In this document: positions 36,811-54,965 of the stretch, piece by piece
Layout of the letters: each line of letters starts with the position of its first letter
Position numbering within the stretch: the first letter of the stretch is position 1
DNA from: Odontesthes bonariensis
Taxonomy: Eukaryota; Chordata; Actinopteri; Atheriniformes; Atherinopsidae
NCBI RefSeq assembly: GCF_027942865.1
Contig: NC_134516.1
Coordinates: 23,097,822 to 23,161,821 of the forward strand
Length of the DNA: 64,000 nt
Reading direction: 5' to 3'
The notes under the pieces: model-generated
Told to the model about the DNA's origin: nothing
The model's database searches: none
Seen by the model: the letters and a program-made list of their open reading frames with translations, nothing else
Program-made: the position numbers and the translations under genes

Positions 36811-38397
36811 TCAACAGCTGACAGAAGGCGAGTCGCTGCACAGCTTTTTGTTTCTGTAGCTCTCCTGCTCAGTCAGCCTGCTGCGCTTCCCAACGCATCC
36901 ATCTGCAACAAAAAAAGACGAGGTTACACTTTTTACCTCTAACAAATATAAAACCCCACTTCATATTTGATCTGTGCCAACATGGGTCTCATCTTGCCGT
37001 GTGTTGGTCATGTGATACCCCTCTAAACAGAGCCCAGGATTCAGAATGGTGGAATCTTTTGTGACATTTTGAACGGCACATGAAGGATAACAAAGTGCAA
37101 CTTACTGCCAAGGTGAGGAGAAGGCACTGAGGAAGCTGGGGGGCTCCTTTGCCACTGTGAGAAGAAAAATGTCAATGTAGAGAAACCTTTGGACATATCT
37201 AAGTCTAATCCGTTTTCTTTAAATGCATCAGCAGAAAGACATCCCAAAGCCAGCGCACCAGAGACGAATTTCTACACAAAAAAAACAAGACGGAAAATAA
37301 CGTGCACTTACTATGAACTTGCTGATGTCTTTCAGGCTGCTGAATCTCAGGTAGGAAATGTCCCCCTTATCCTTGTCCCTGTCCTGGTCTGAGGTGTAGA
37401 TGTGTGTGATTCCAGCCCCTCTGATCAGAGGGACACACTCGTCACACGGACATTTGGTTACAAACAGCATGGTGGCCTCCTCCGGTTTGATGTCTCGCAT
37501 CCTAAAAGCATCACGAGGAACATTTATGTACAGCGCGGGTGTCTTTACATCGCTGCCATGCTTGGAACGTGTAAATGAGCAGGCTCTGACCTGAAGGTGA
37601 GGGCGTTCTGTTCTGCGTGGACGATGTATCTGTATTTGCGTCTCTGACGGTCCTCCTGCTTGTTGTCCATTTGGGGGTATTCTGCATATTTTGAGCCTGC
37701 AGGGTAAGCGTTGAACCCGCAGCCCACCAGATGCAGGCACCCAGTTCCACTACAGCCAGCCTGGGACAAGAGAGCAGTTCAAAGCCCTTCATCAACAGTG
37801 GCAAAAATCCAACAGTGTCTTGGATGTAGCTTTAAATAAAGGTTTGCTGAACAAATGTTGCACCTAAAACAATGATTGTTTTTTTTGGATTGGAAAATGA
37901 GGAACATTAAAGGGCAGCATGCCAGCTCACCCTATTAATGAAGGAGGTGGCAATAATTCTAATTTTTAGTTAGAACCATCATATCAAGGAAAATAACTGG
38001 GGATTTGTCACAAACTGTTAGCACAAACATCCCACTGTATCCACCCACCCACACACACCAAACAGAAAACGTCAGTTCGTTAATACAGTCAGCCAGAGTT
38101 GAATCTATTTAATCCCATCTGCAAGAGGAAGATATCATATTTGTTCATTTAGCCCCTCTGAAACCCTCACACAGAGGGTAACGTCTTATCTGAACGAGGA
38201 ACAAAATGTTATTCTTTTTCAAATCAATTCAAAGGCAAGAAAGGCAAGCTTACCAACTTTCCTTTGGCCCAGATCACAGCACCCACTCCCACCTTTGGGT
38301 CCTCTGGAATGAAAATGACAGCTTTGCAGGTGACTGCTGCTCAAAATTATTGTGTCATTTACAGTTGAAACCAAACGTTTACTATTTAATATCAGAG

Positions 38398-38438
<41 letters not shown>

Positions 38439-41242
38439 TATATCATTTTGTGTCTTTGTATGTTAACTTCTGGTTTCAACTGTAAGCCTATCACTCAGGA
38501 AAACATCCTACAGGCATGCGTCTGTTGCCTTCTGCGGATATTCACGCAAAGCTATTAAATGCTGACTTCGGTTCTTTTAATCTTGTAGTAATTATTTTTA
38601 TCATTTCACAGTGACATAATCTAATCTTAACATTAATAGGACCTTCATACAAGCTAACAAAAACTAAACAGGCAACCTCTGCCCAACGCGATGAACACAT
38701 TATGGCTCATTATTTACTCTATCTGGTTGAAATAATTCAATTGTGTTTTTGCATCGTCGTAGATTTGACTCATTTTTAAATCATAGCTTATTTTTCAGCT
38801 TAGATAGGTACATCTTGAAGTGTTTGATCCCGTATTGTTCCCTCTGATATTCATCAGAATATGATCTGCTCTGCTACATTCAGCTCTAGTCCAAACGCAC
38901 CTGTCCTATAGGCCAGCAGCCTGGCCTGGGTGACGCAGTGGCGAGCCACCTCTTGGGACACTTCCTCGTGATGAGGAGGCAGTGAGGTTGCCAGCTGTTC
39001 CCTGGATCACAGAGACAACATAATCAGCAACAAATAACTGTGGTTGCAGTACATTCACATTTACATGGAAAAGAAATGAACCTGTAGAAACCACAGTTTC
39101 TCTGTGGAACCCCAGCAGCCACTGCAGCCAGAACCTCCACCAGCTCCCTCATGTTGTGTCTCAGGTTGGAGAAGTAAGGCTCCACACAGAAATTCTCCAG
39201 GCCCATTGGGATCAAAATGTCCTTGTGCTGCTGACACGTTCTGACCAGGAACCGCCTGGAGAAATCTCTCAGGTGTCTTCCGCGTTCTCTGCAAAGCATA
39301 AATACACAATATCCCGTTTGTCTCAAAATGGGACAAAATCTACACCCAGGAATTATTAAGAAAGCAATAACCACTTAAAAAGAAACATCACAGAAGTCCT
39401 CATCTGTATACGCATACAACAGACAAGTAATTGTAAGAAGTAATGTTTAGGATTTAGGATCTAGCGGTGAAGTTGCAAGATCCACCTTAAATCTAGTTGT
39501 ATTTAATGCTCACGAGCACCTACTTAAGTACTCTCACAGTTATCTGAAAGTACAAAGATATGCAGGTACAGTGGAGTACCTGTTGAAGAGTTCCTCTCGG
39601 TTCAGTCCCGGGTCATAAGAAACCATTCTCTCCATGAAATCACAATCTCTAGAAGTCTCGTACACAAACTGGCCCAGGCCAGGCGCCAGCGGCTGCAGTT
39701 GCACAAAGATGTGAGGACGGCTGTTAGATTTCAGCTTTTCTGTTGCAATAGCGTCCAGCGCCGCTTCTTCTGTGATGGAGTGAGGCGGGCTGTGGGAGTT
39801 TGGACGGTTTGTCAACGTGGGCTTCAGCATGCTGATCTCGGGGGCTCCGGGCCAGAAGGAGATCTGACTGACTCCAGCTGAATGAGAGCAAACAACAGCC
39901 ATTCAGTCTCATTCCAAAGTCAGAGGCACAATTCCAAAGTTCAGTTTGTTGCTCATGTACTTTAACACCTGATAAAAAGTGAGCATGACAAAAACGTTCC
40001 TGCAGTTTACAACAGTATGAATTACCTGAGCAACACACACACACATATGGAAGCTATAAAATACTCCCACCGTCCTAATGAGTCAATAAAACAACATCAT
40101 CTCATGTTTGGTTGATCATTACAGTGTCACAAAGTAACATGCTCATCCTATCTGTTTAGAAGGATTGATTCTCACTTTCTTAAAATGTTAAAATAAGTCT
40201 CATCTCTCCCCACCGTTGATGATCATTTTAAGGCAAGTTGCACAAGGTCTCCTCGAGAAGTAGAGCTGACAGTCTGCCAGGCGGACCCCATGTTGGATGA
40301 TAGCCGTTTGTCCTGCGTGGAGCTCAGCTCCTGAACAATGGAGGCCCACCACCTTGCCTTCCCGCACCACCACCAGACCCACCGCCCGGATCTGAAACCA
40401 AGGCAGATTGAGAACTTTTACCTCACAGGGAGCGTGGACAGGTGTGGAAACAGAGCCTGCAACAATTCACTGTATTGTATGCACAATGTCTGATACATGA
40501 AGTCATCTTTTATACTGACCTGGCTATCGTCATCCTCTTCATGATTCTCCTGAGGGAACAACTCCATCCACAAGCTCAACAAAGTGAACAGATTTACCTT
40601 TGATAACCTGGGGCCATGACCTGGGAAAAGATGCAACAGAGACAACGAGTGAACGAAGAGTCAGAGTCCAAAGCTCTGCTGGCTGATGGGAGAAGCATAG
40701 CACTTTGGTCCTGTGGGTGTATAAAGTGCTTTATAAATAAAGTTGGTATGGTATTGCTTGAGTGTTAAGGTGAGCAGTGACTGGATCTCACTTCTCAGAA
40801 GTCACTCTAGGCAGCTTCAGTGCCTTATAACTAAAGTAATAATGTATTGAATCACAGCAGCAAAATCAGACTCTTTTCCATTTAACGCATCATTTTCAAC
40901 AAGCAGCCTTTCATTTTTTATGACGGCAAAATTAACCCCCAACCGCAGCAATTACTTATGCTTTATGCATGAAAACATCCTCAGCACTGCTCACGCAAAA
41001 ACATAATTAGGTGTAAACTGTAGTAAGTACCAATATGCACTGTCGCTTCTGTATCACCCCCCACATATTTCTAATTAATCAGCTGTTCGGTGGCATCACA
41101 AGACAGAGGTGAAAACATGACATACTCCTCCATCTGGCTCACCTTGTATTTTGCTGTCAGTCTGGGTGCTGCTGTCTCTCGTTTCCTTGCACGGCCTGGA
41201 CTGGCCCGGTCCGGCCCGGTCCCATTTCTCACTATCTTCCAT
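36811..41242 (-). CDS. cdadc1: Cytidine and dCMP deaminase domain-containing protein 1, complete, 11 coding exons
   Basis: Zinc-dependent cytidine-type deaminase; the vertebrate family is reported to act on deoxycytidine nucleotides. Exons in transcript order: 41143-41242, 40520-40620, 40214-40391, 39580-39877, 39082-39288, 38901-39001, 38254-38303, 37591-37760, 37312-37501, 37106-37154, 36811-36902 (stop TGA). Phases fit and give 511 residues (human 514). Landmarks: N-terminal RLSKVNLFTLLSLWMELFP; first deaminase fold with LHAG and PCATC; second fold with HAEQNALTFR and KCPCDECVPL, the zinc ligands and catalytic Glu. The first fold has HAG in place of HAE, as in human, so only the second is likely catalytic. 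The start MEDSEKWD at 41242 was chosen because it alone joins exon 2 in phase and leads to TQTDSKIQ; it follows an in-frame TGA. Tail-to-tail with cab39l. Confidence 0.95.
38405..38441. repeat. (TA)n(CA)n microsatellite
   Basis: Alternating TA then CA repeats in the cdadc1 intron between exons 38254-38303 and 38901-39001. Confidence 0.9.
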
Positions 41243-41850
41243 TCAGCCCACCAGTTAAAAATTGACATACGTATCGTCCCAGCGTCTAAATGTAAGGGTT
41301 GGACGATAAACGTAGCTCAAGGAGAATAAATATTGACCCGGCTTAGTGTTAAGTTGGTAGGATAACGACTTCCCCGGTTATTGCTTTCAAAATAAAGGCG
41401 TCAAATAAGACACAATTGAATTACTTTTAACAAATATACATGTATTGTTATTGTTTAAACAGTAACGACGTGTCCCAATCATTAGGGAAAGTGTAAAAAG
41501 ATCTTTACACGTTACGTTATTTGCTAGGAGTAGGCCTACTTGTAGATGTGGTGTCAACAAGTGCTTGTTGCCAATGTTTAGCTACAGGACAGTACCGCGT
41601 GAGCTTAGGGCTAATTTATGAGCCACGTTTCTAAAGTCAAATAAAAAAAAAAAAAACTGAAATATTTTTTAATTCAGGTACAAGTGTCTTGCCCATGTAA
41701 TGTCAAAAGTTTTTTTCAATACAATTTGCTACACTTCCGTGTCAGACCGGGCTAACGAGCGCTAACTTAACAGTTCAGGATCATTTCCGCAAATATCTCC
41801 CGTATGACGTCACTGGAGGGCGTGGTCAGTTGTCCAGTAGAGAGATGACC
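41243..41850 (-). promoter_or_regulatory. cdadc1: Upstream region and 5' UTR of cdadc1
   Basis: Upstream of the start at 41242 the minus strand has an in-frame TGA and no coding signal. GC-richer stretches lie at 41190-41225 (within exon 1) and about 41730-41830. I see no clear TATA box or donor for an upstream exon, so the transcription start is not fixed. rcbtb1 lies upstream in the same direction. Confidence 0.35.
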
Positions 41851-42831
41851 GCTTAAATGAAAATGAAACCGTTGCTTTTTATGGGCTTTTTTTTTTTTAT
41901 ATTTATATATATATATATATATATATATTATTCAGCACAAAACACTAAATATAATACAGAAGAATAATCATTCAAAAAATAACATTTGCATCCAATGTAA
42001 ACAAAGCATACTTTCATTTTATAAATTTCCTTGAGACCAACATCCTAATAAGAAAAAAAAAAAAAAAAAAAAAATCATAATTACAAGTATGTAACAGCTG
42101 AGGATGTGTAAAACAAATCCCAATATTAAAGCGTTATAAGTTACCATGTGCATGTTAACAGGCAACCATCAGCTTTATAAACTACTCCAAAGTAAAGAAA
42201 ACCTTTTTTTAAAAGCATAACAAAATGATCCTAATACAGTGCAGAAAACAATTATTACAATTTTCATGTCCTTGTTTTCTTTTTAAAATCTGAGGAAAAC
42301 TGCAAACCTATACTGCCTTCTCTTTTTCTTTTTCCTAAGCTGAATGACGCTGCTTTTATAATAAACGAAAGTCCCACTCTCAAGCATTAGGGTGCACCAA
42401 GAAAAGGAAACCTAACTCAGGAAACCGAAACAGACTTCACCACATGTACTGCAGATGACCTGGCCAATAAAAATGTTTTCCAATCACACCCAGTGATGCA
42501 GCAGAGTCAAAGCAAGGACCTAATGGGAGTTTTGAATCAACTTTCCAATCTTGCTACACTATTTGCTTGTTTGCAATCGTCACAATGGAATTAACACATG
42601 TGAAAAAGTTTTAGGTGTTTTTTTTTTTTTAAGGAAAAAAAAACAAAAACAAAGAATCAATAATATAACATGTCTTACATACATTTTTACAACTTATTCA
42701 CTTGAAATGGGAAGAAAGAGTATGTCATGTAACAGCACCTCAAACTGCAGCTTTTTGAAACATTTCTTGTGCAACATCCTTTGAGTCAGTTTCCTCATCT
42801 GTGCTTCCATTTGTTTTACTGAACAGAGCAA

Positions 42832-42871
<40 letters not shown>

Positions 42872-43648
42872 ACTGCCACAGAGCAGAAGCAAGGCAGAGG
42901 AATCTCATCAAAAGATACGAATGAAAATGAGAATATCCAAAAACAGTTCTGAACTACCAAACTTAATAGAACAGTTACAGTTACAGTCACAACTGCAGCG
43001 CCGCATAGGCTATGGGTCATTGGGTACATCATGAAGCCTTTAAGTGATGCATATCCTCTTTATAAATTCAACAGCTTAAAGAGATAAATTAAATGCAATG
43101 GCTCATCAAAGACCTGCAAACTCAAAAACTGCATTTTCAAAAGAAAAGCAACACAGAAGGTGCATTTTAGTCCAGTGGTACTTGACCAGTGTGCATCAGT
43201 TACATTTTCATCGCCTTCAGTTTCCAATCAAAGACACAGACTAGTGCTCTCCCAGCTTTTTGGTGCATCCCACTTTGTAATAAAGTGAAGGAGGAATGTA
43301 AGAACTGGTATAGAAAAACTAAACTAAAAAAAAACACATAAAGCTTTGTAAATTCATCTGACAAAAATGGGCCGCGAATTTGCAGAGGGGCTCCACGAAC
43401 ATCGACCAAAGTGCTGATTTTACAACCACAGACAATGCAGCTTCAGTTGCAGTTTAACAACCTTGCGCAGCATGCCATGTGCTTTAGTAGGTATACAAAC
43501 GCATTCCAAAAGAGGGGATCCCCTTTTGTCATGGGCTGGATCAGTAGGAATGTGACCATTTTTTGCAACAATGATGCATTCTGCTGCTAAAGTTGAAGCA
43601 CAACTTCCTCCACTCGAGTCTGAATTGCAGGAAAAGTAAGAGCACAAC
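41851..43648 (-). other. Region 3' of rcbtb1 (3' UTR and spacer to cdadc1)
   Basis: Downstream of the rcbtb1 stop there is about 1.8 kb with no coding signal. I found no canonical minus-strand AATAAA; AGTAAA (plus TTTACT near 42815) is a possible weak signal. (AT)n runs lie at 41904-41930 and 42834-42866, and a poly-A run at about 42052-42074. Confidence 0.4.
42834..42866. repeat. (AT)n microsatellite
   Basis: Pure AT run downstream of rcbtb1. Confidence 0.95.
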
Positions 43649-49881
<6,233 letters not shown>

Positions 49882-50852
49882 TCAGATGAAAAACAAGAGA
49901 AGAAATGGTTGTTGATAGAAAAGAAAAACAGATTATAAGATCACCGTTTTGTCTTTCCTGTGAAAATAAGGTAAATGTCTCCCTTTCTTACAATCTTCTG
50001 ACCAGAATCTAAAGAAATAAGTCTCGAGTGACTGGCTGTATAGACATATAAATGTATGCATGCAAAAACAAAATTTGGTTGTAAATATAAATGTCAGAAG
50101 CATAAAACTGCCGGGATCAACTGAGTTTTTTCAACTAAAATAGGAGCATCCCTTACAGTTACAGTCACTATAACCAGGGTGAGGGATGGCATGCAGTCAA
50201 AGCACACAATGATAAATCACACAAGTGATGAAGTGATCTATTATCATGAAACGGTTAGCCTAATGCTTCATGTGCTGGCTGGCATTAACACGAAATAAAC
50301 GTCAATTCAATCTAGCCCAGCTTACAAACGAATATGTCGTTCAGCTGCCAAATTCAGTACCTTTTATGAACGTTGTTAGGCAAAATATGAACATTTCCGC
50401 TTAAAAAGAACAGAACTGGCTATGTTTAATACTAGACTAAGTCTATGAGTCATTGTGTTATTTGATATGTCCTGTATTGGTCAAGTAAGGTTCAAATTTG
50501 GAGTAAAGTTTAGCGTCGCGTCCTCACCATCGGAGCCAGCCAAAACACGAGCATTATCAGCGAAATAAAACTGCATCATCTAATTCAAAAGCTCCCCTTT
50601 AAAACCAATGTACAAACTATACACATTTTTATCAGTCTTGTCAGGCACCGCGTCAAGCTTAAGCCGGAGTGGGCAGCTATTAGCTTAGTTGGGCGCTTTC
50701 TTGTGCTTTTCCTACCTAAAGCATCGCTCCATAACAACGAGTCAGCTGTGAACAGATGGAGATACAGAGTGCAGCGACATTTTAGCATAATATAACTATA
50801 AAAAAAAAACACCCCAACTTCTATAAAACATAGGACAGCCGGGATAAATTAC

Positions 50853-50950
50853 CTTAAGTAAAAGGCTTTGGTCCGGTGTTGTTAATAGAAGAGACTGCCC
50901 AGTTTGTTTTCTTCTTTTATTTTAACATCCAGCAGAGTAAGCACTTACTC
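50853..50950 (-). promoter_or_regulatory. rcbtb1: Probable non-coding first exon and promoter of rcbtb1
   Basis: On the minus strand a donor TTACTTAAG|GTAATTTATC lies at 50853/50852, and an acceptor TTTTGCAG lies before 49709 where the coding exon starts. This gives a 5' UTR intron of about 1.1 kb. The exon's upstream limit and the promoter are not visible. Confidence 0.4.
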
Positions 50951-52600
50951 ATTACAACACTGCCCCCTCTGGTCATTCAGTAAACTACAACTAAAATTCA
51001 ATGCCTAAAATGAATTTTTGCCAACAAATTGCATTCAGTTAAGGGTTAGGGAACTGTACTTTACCTCTTACCTCTTAAGTCTTACTGTACTTTACAATAG
51101 AAATAGAAATATGTAATAAACGTATTAGAAAAAATGTAAACAGATATGTTCATTTGGAAATATTTTATCCTATTTGTAATGAGGAGCGCTTTGACCAAAC
51201 TTTCTCTGGAGAAATTTCTGGAAAATGGAATACTCTCCTCAGAAAACTGATTTAGGAAAGTGGGCTGATCTAAGGTCAGTATAATTCTAGCTTGAGGATT
51301 ATTCAACTTCATGAGGAGCTCTAAAAATGTGCAAAGACTAAACTATTTTAATCTAAGCTCTTAGAGCAACAGAGCAGAATCCAAACAGATCGTTTCAGCA
51401 TACTGTTATTTGAAATCTAAACTGGCCATCTACCAGCAGCAATTCTGACGGTCTCGTCAGACGTGTAGGCCAGAAATTGGAGAGGCCAGAAACTGGAGGT
51501 CCAGTGTGTGACTTGTGGTGGAGTTGCATGTTGCCGAGGCAATCAGAGGGCAAAAAAGAAATTTAAGGTCAAGTTTATAGATACTGCTCCTTCGCAGTCA
51601 GCAGATTACTCCCAAAACATGAGGTGACTCATCCTGAAGCCAAAACCTGAGTCAAAGTCCAAGATGTTCCTGCTGTGTGTCACGTGGAGAGACCAAGTGG
51701 TCTATTTTCTTTTTTTGTTTATTCAGTTTTTTTTTTGTATGTTGTGTTCTTGTGTGTGGAGTGGTAGCATTTGCCATTCTTTAATTTTTTCCCTATTATT
51801 CAATATACATGCATTTGTTGACTTTGATTGAGAACATGAGTGGTTAGGGATTTAATACAAGAAAAAAACGACAGAGTATTACACTTACAGGGTTTGTCAC
51901 GACTATGAGTACGTGTTCTGTAGGGGTCTAAAAGTCGAGTATTGTACGGATATTGGGATGAATTTTCGATGACTTTATTGAATACACGTGTAAATTTCAG
52001 AGTGAGGTGTAAAGGTGGAAAAGCGGTGTCAATTCAAATCAGTTAATTTCGATGACGGAAAAAAAAGCCTGAGAGTCGTTTGAGAATTTTCAAATGGGTC
52101 GTCTTAACCAACTCAAATATGAGAAATGGTTCCTTATTAAGATGGTTAACTAGAAATTAAAGTACTTTAGTTTGATTTTCTCTTTTTAAACAATAATTTA
52201 AACGACAACCAAAAAAAAAACTACAATTTTGCAGTCGCCAAATCCAGCAGAGATGCATGCAGTTATCACTTATGAACAGTAGGGGGAGTATTGCCACGTG
52301 GATTTGAGCTCATTACAGCTGAGGCAGAGAAACCGTATCTGGTTGTTTGTGTGCAGAATGAGTTGCGTTCTCTGGGTGGCAGATGCATGTTTAAAGTAGG
52401 TTCTGTCCAAGTATATTGATTTTAATTCTGGAAGATAATGACCCCTCTAATTCCTTTTAGATCTCACATCACATAACTTTGGTAATGAGTTCCTTTCAGA
52501 TTTGATTTCTTTTTGTTTTAACCAATCATATTTTTCAATTTTGGTTACAACTTTTTCCAAGTAATGTCATCGAGTGGTTTGTAAATTGACTTCTTTTTAA
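50950..52600. other. Intergenic sequence, nothing recognised
   Basis: AT-rich DNA upstream of rcbtb1 with short open frames that have no family resemblance, and no splice-bounded exons. Confidence 0.5.
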
Positions 52601-52609
52601 CTTTCTCTG

Positions 52610-53109
52610 CATTGGTACGTGGAGGTTGCTACTGCACAGAGACCTGCCATCTTCAGAAGTTTTCTGATGACTCTGCAGCAGTGGGATGTATCAGCAAGGG
52701 TGAGGAGACGTTGTGGGAGAGGAGCTGGACTCTCTGACAGTAATGTCGGAGAGAAGGATGTTGTCCAGATCCATACTGGACAACTCCTCATATCCTCTCC
52801 ATGATGTGCTGGCCAGCCAAAGAAGCACCTTTAGTGACAGACTTATTACACCATGCTGCACCACAGAGTGCCACAGGAAATCATTCCTGCCAGTGTCCAT
52901 CAAACTGTGTAACTCCTCACTTCATGTAAAATAATCCAGCTCACCTGACATTTCATTTGATATCTTATTTTATTTTGTACATTGTTTGTAAATTTGGGTC
53001 ATTTTTAATTGTGTGACTCTCGTTATATTTAAGCTGTAATTTGTGCACTGGAGCGCTGTGGCGAAAGAATTTCCCGCAAGGGATAAATAAAGTATTTTCA
53101 ATTCAATTA
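52610..53109 (+). mobile_element. 5'-truncated LINE (Rex/jockey-like) 3' end
   Basis: A frame through 52740-52934 reads LSRSILDNSSYPLHDVLAS then QRSTFSDRLITPCCTTECHR and KSFLPVSIKLCNS. This is the characteristic C-terminus of reverse transcriptases of teleost LINEs (pattern HPLH...RL..PRC.TERHR.SF.P.AI.L.N). A stop follows, then a short 3' UTR ending GCAAGGGATAAATAAAGTATTTT with an AATTCAAT-rich end. The 5' part is missing, as usual for dead-on-arrival LINE copies. Confidence 0.8.
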
Positions 53110-54860
53110 CCCTTCATTTAAAAACCCTTCATCACTGCCATCAAAGGGATCAGATTTTTCACACAAGTTCTAAAAGTGAACCCAGTTAAACAAATATCAC
53201 AAAATATTTTACGTTTTTTGTTGAAGAAAATAATCCAGTGTTGCATCCATATCAATAAACCGTAAAAGTACCAAAAACATTTGGGAAAAGCAGTTAATTT
53301 CAAAGTTAAAATAAATCGGCTCTGTTCTCAGCTGATAGAATGATAATCAGGTGTGAATGGGTGTCCTGTTGTATTCAGAGTGCAGTGATCTATGAAAGTT
53401 TGATCTTGACGACAAACGTTTCGGTGAGCGTATCATGGCACAAACCAAGTTGATATCTGAGGCACTCAGAAAATAGACTTGGAAAAATTCACACTCAAAG
53501 GGTGGAAATTCTAGATCTTTCTAGAACTCTTTAACCATCCCTATGTGGTAACTTCTAAGCAACAAAAGGCTTCTCTTATTTAGGCTCATTAATAAGTCCG
53601 CTATCAGAATGACTGTTTTGTCCATGTCAGGGCAACAAGCAGAACGCCACCGTTGTTCAAAAAAGACATTGTAGGTTGTCTATACTTTTTGGCCTGGCAT
53701 TGTAACGGTTCGGGTCCGTTTTGCTGCACCTGGTGCAGCACAGCTCGTCGTTGCCGATGTCACAAGTAATTTTGAATCACTCCAAGGTAAACAATAGGAT
53801 GTGTTGGAGAACAATCCCAAGTGCCCAAGTTGTTCTACCAAAGAAAGGCAAAATAAGCTTGTATTAAAATGGCCCAATTAAGTCTTGAGGTTTAACCAAA
53901 CGAAATGCAATGTTTTGTATTGTAAACCAGTTTGCAAGGAAAATAACTTGAGTATCTCAAGCCTGCATCCTGTTATTGTTCTTATGAAAATAATTTTACC
54001 AGGCTTTAACTGCCAAATGCAGCTATCCGCTATACATTTGAAGTTTTCACTTTAAATGCCAGGTATGTGAAATTCTAAGTGTACAAATGAACTTGTTCCA
54101 GTCAAATCAACTTTGTGGGGGGTTCTTGAGTCCAGGATAACGGTCCAAACACAGGTTTGTTTGAATATTGTGACATTGAAAACGCTGGTCATTTCCTCAT
54201 GGATAGCTGACAAGTGTCAGATTTGTATTTATTTATCTACTTATTCTGTACATTTTGCTCACAATTTGCAATGTTTATGAGGTCATGGCCACAGTACAGA
54301 TTGCTGTCAAAATGTAAACTGTCAGGAAGCTGCTTCAGCTCATGTGCAGTACAGTGTCTCCATTTGTATGCAGTACACATACTCGACAAGCAATGACACT
54401 AAAGAAAGAGGAAAAACAAAGAAGGAAAAGTGACAGGAGTGGGGATGCAGAAACATCATCCAGTGATTCACAGCAGCTGTTGCAGCAGACTATATTGTAT
54501 GCGAAATATTTGCCATCTAAAACACATCCCCGAACTGACAGCACTTTCTGAGTGTCAGGTTTATAGGCTGCAAGCCAGTATTGGACAACAGGATTTTGAC
54601 AAGTGGGCTCACACTAAGCCTGCTGATGTATTGAACTGTTGACTCTGTATTGACTGTTGACTGAAAAAAAATCCCAGCATGCCCTGCATCCAGGGAATAT
54701 CATATGGCTGCAAACCAAGCCACAACTGACCGCAACACAAGTACGGTTGGAGAAAAAGCTAATTGGAAATGATGATCCCCTTTGCAAGTCTTCATATTTA
54801 CCCAAATTTAATCTGATATGAATCTTTTTCTTCTTTTTTTTTTCAAACTAATTTGAAATT
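53110..54860. other. Intergenic sequence, nothing recognised
   Basis: Unique-looking AT-rich DNA. Open frames are short and not conserved in appearance. Confidence 0.45.
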
Positions 54861-54864
54861 CAAT

Positions 54865-54965
54865 CCATTTTCTATACCCGCTTAATCCATTGGTCGGGTC
54901 GCGGGGGGGCTGAAGCCTATCCCAGCAGTCATCGGGCGAGAGATGGGGTACACCCTGGACAGTTC
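54865..54965 (+). repeat. Fragment of a dispersed fish repeat
   Basis: The segment CCATTTTCTATACCCGCTTA followed by GTCGGGTCGCGGGGGGGCTG and a GGGGTACACCCTGGACAG end matches, from memory, a motif scattered through many fish genomes. Only about 100 bp is present, so the family cannot be named. Confidence 0.5.

Noticed and set aside
41071-41268. Minus-strand frame starting MSIFNWWAEWK as the cdadc1 N-terminus
   Set aside because: It joins exon 2 out of phase and meets a stop; the frame from 41242 matches the family.
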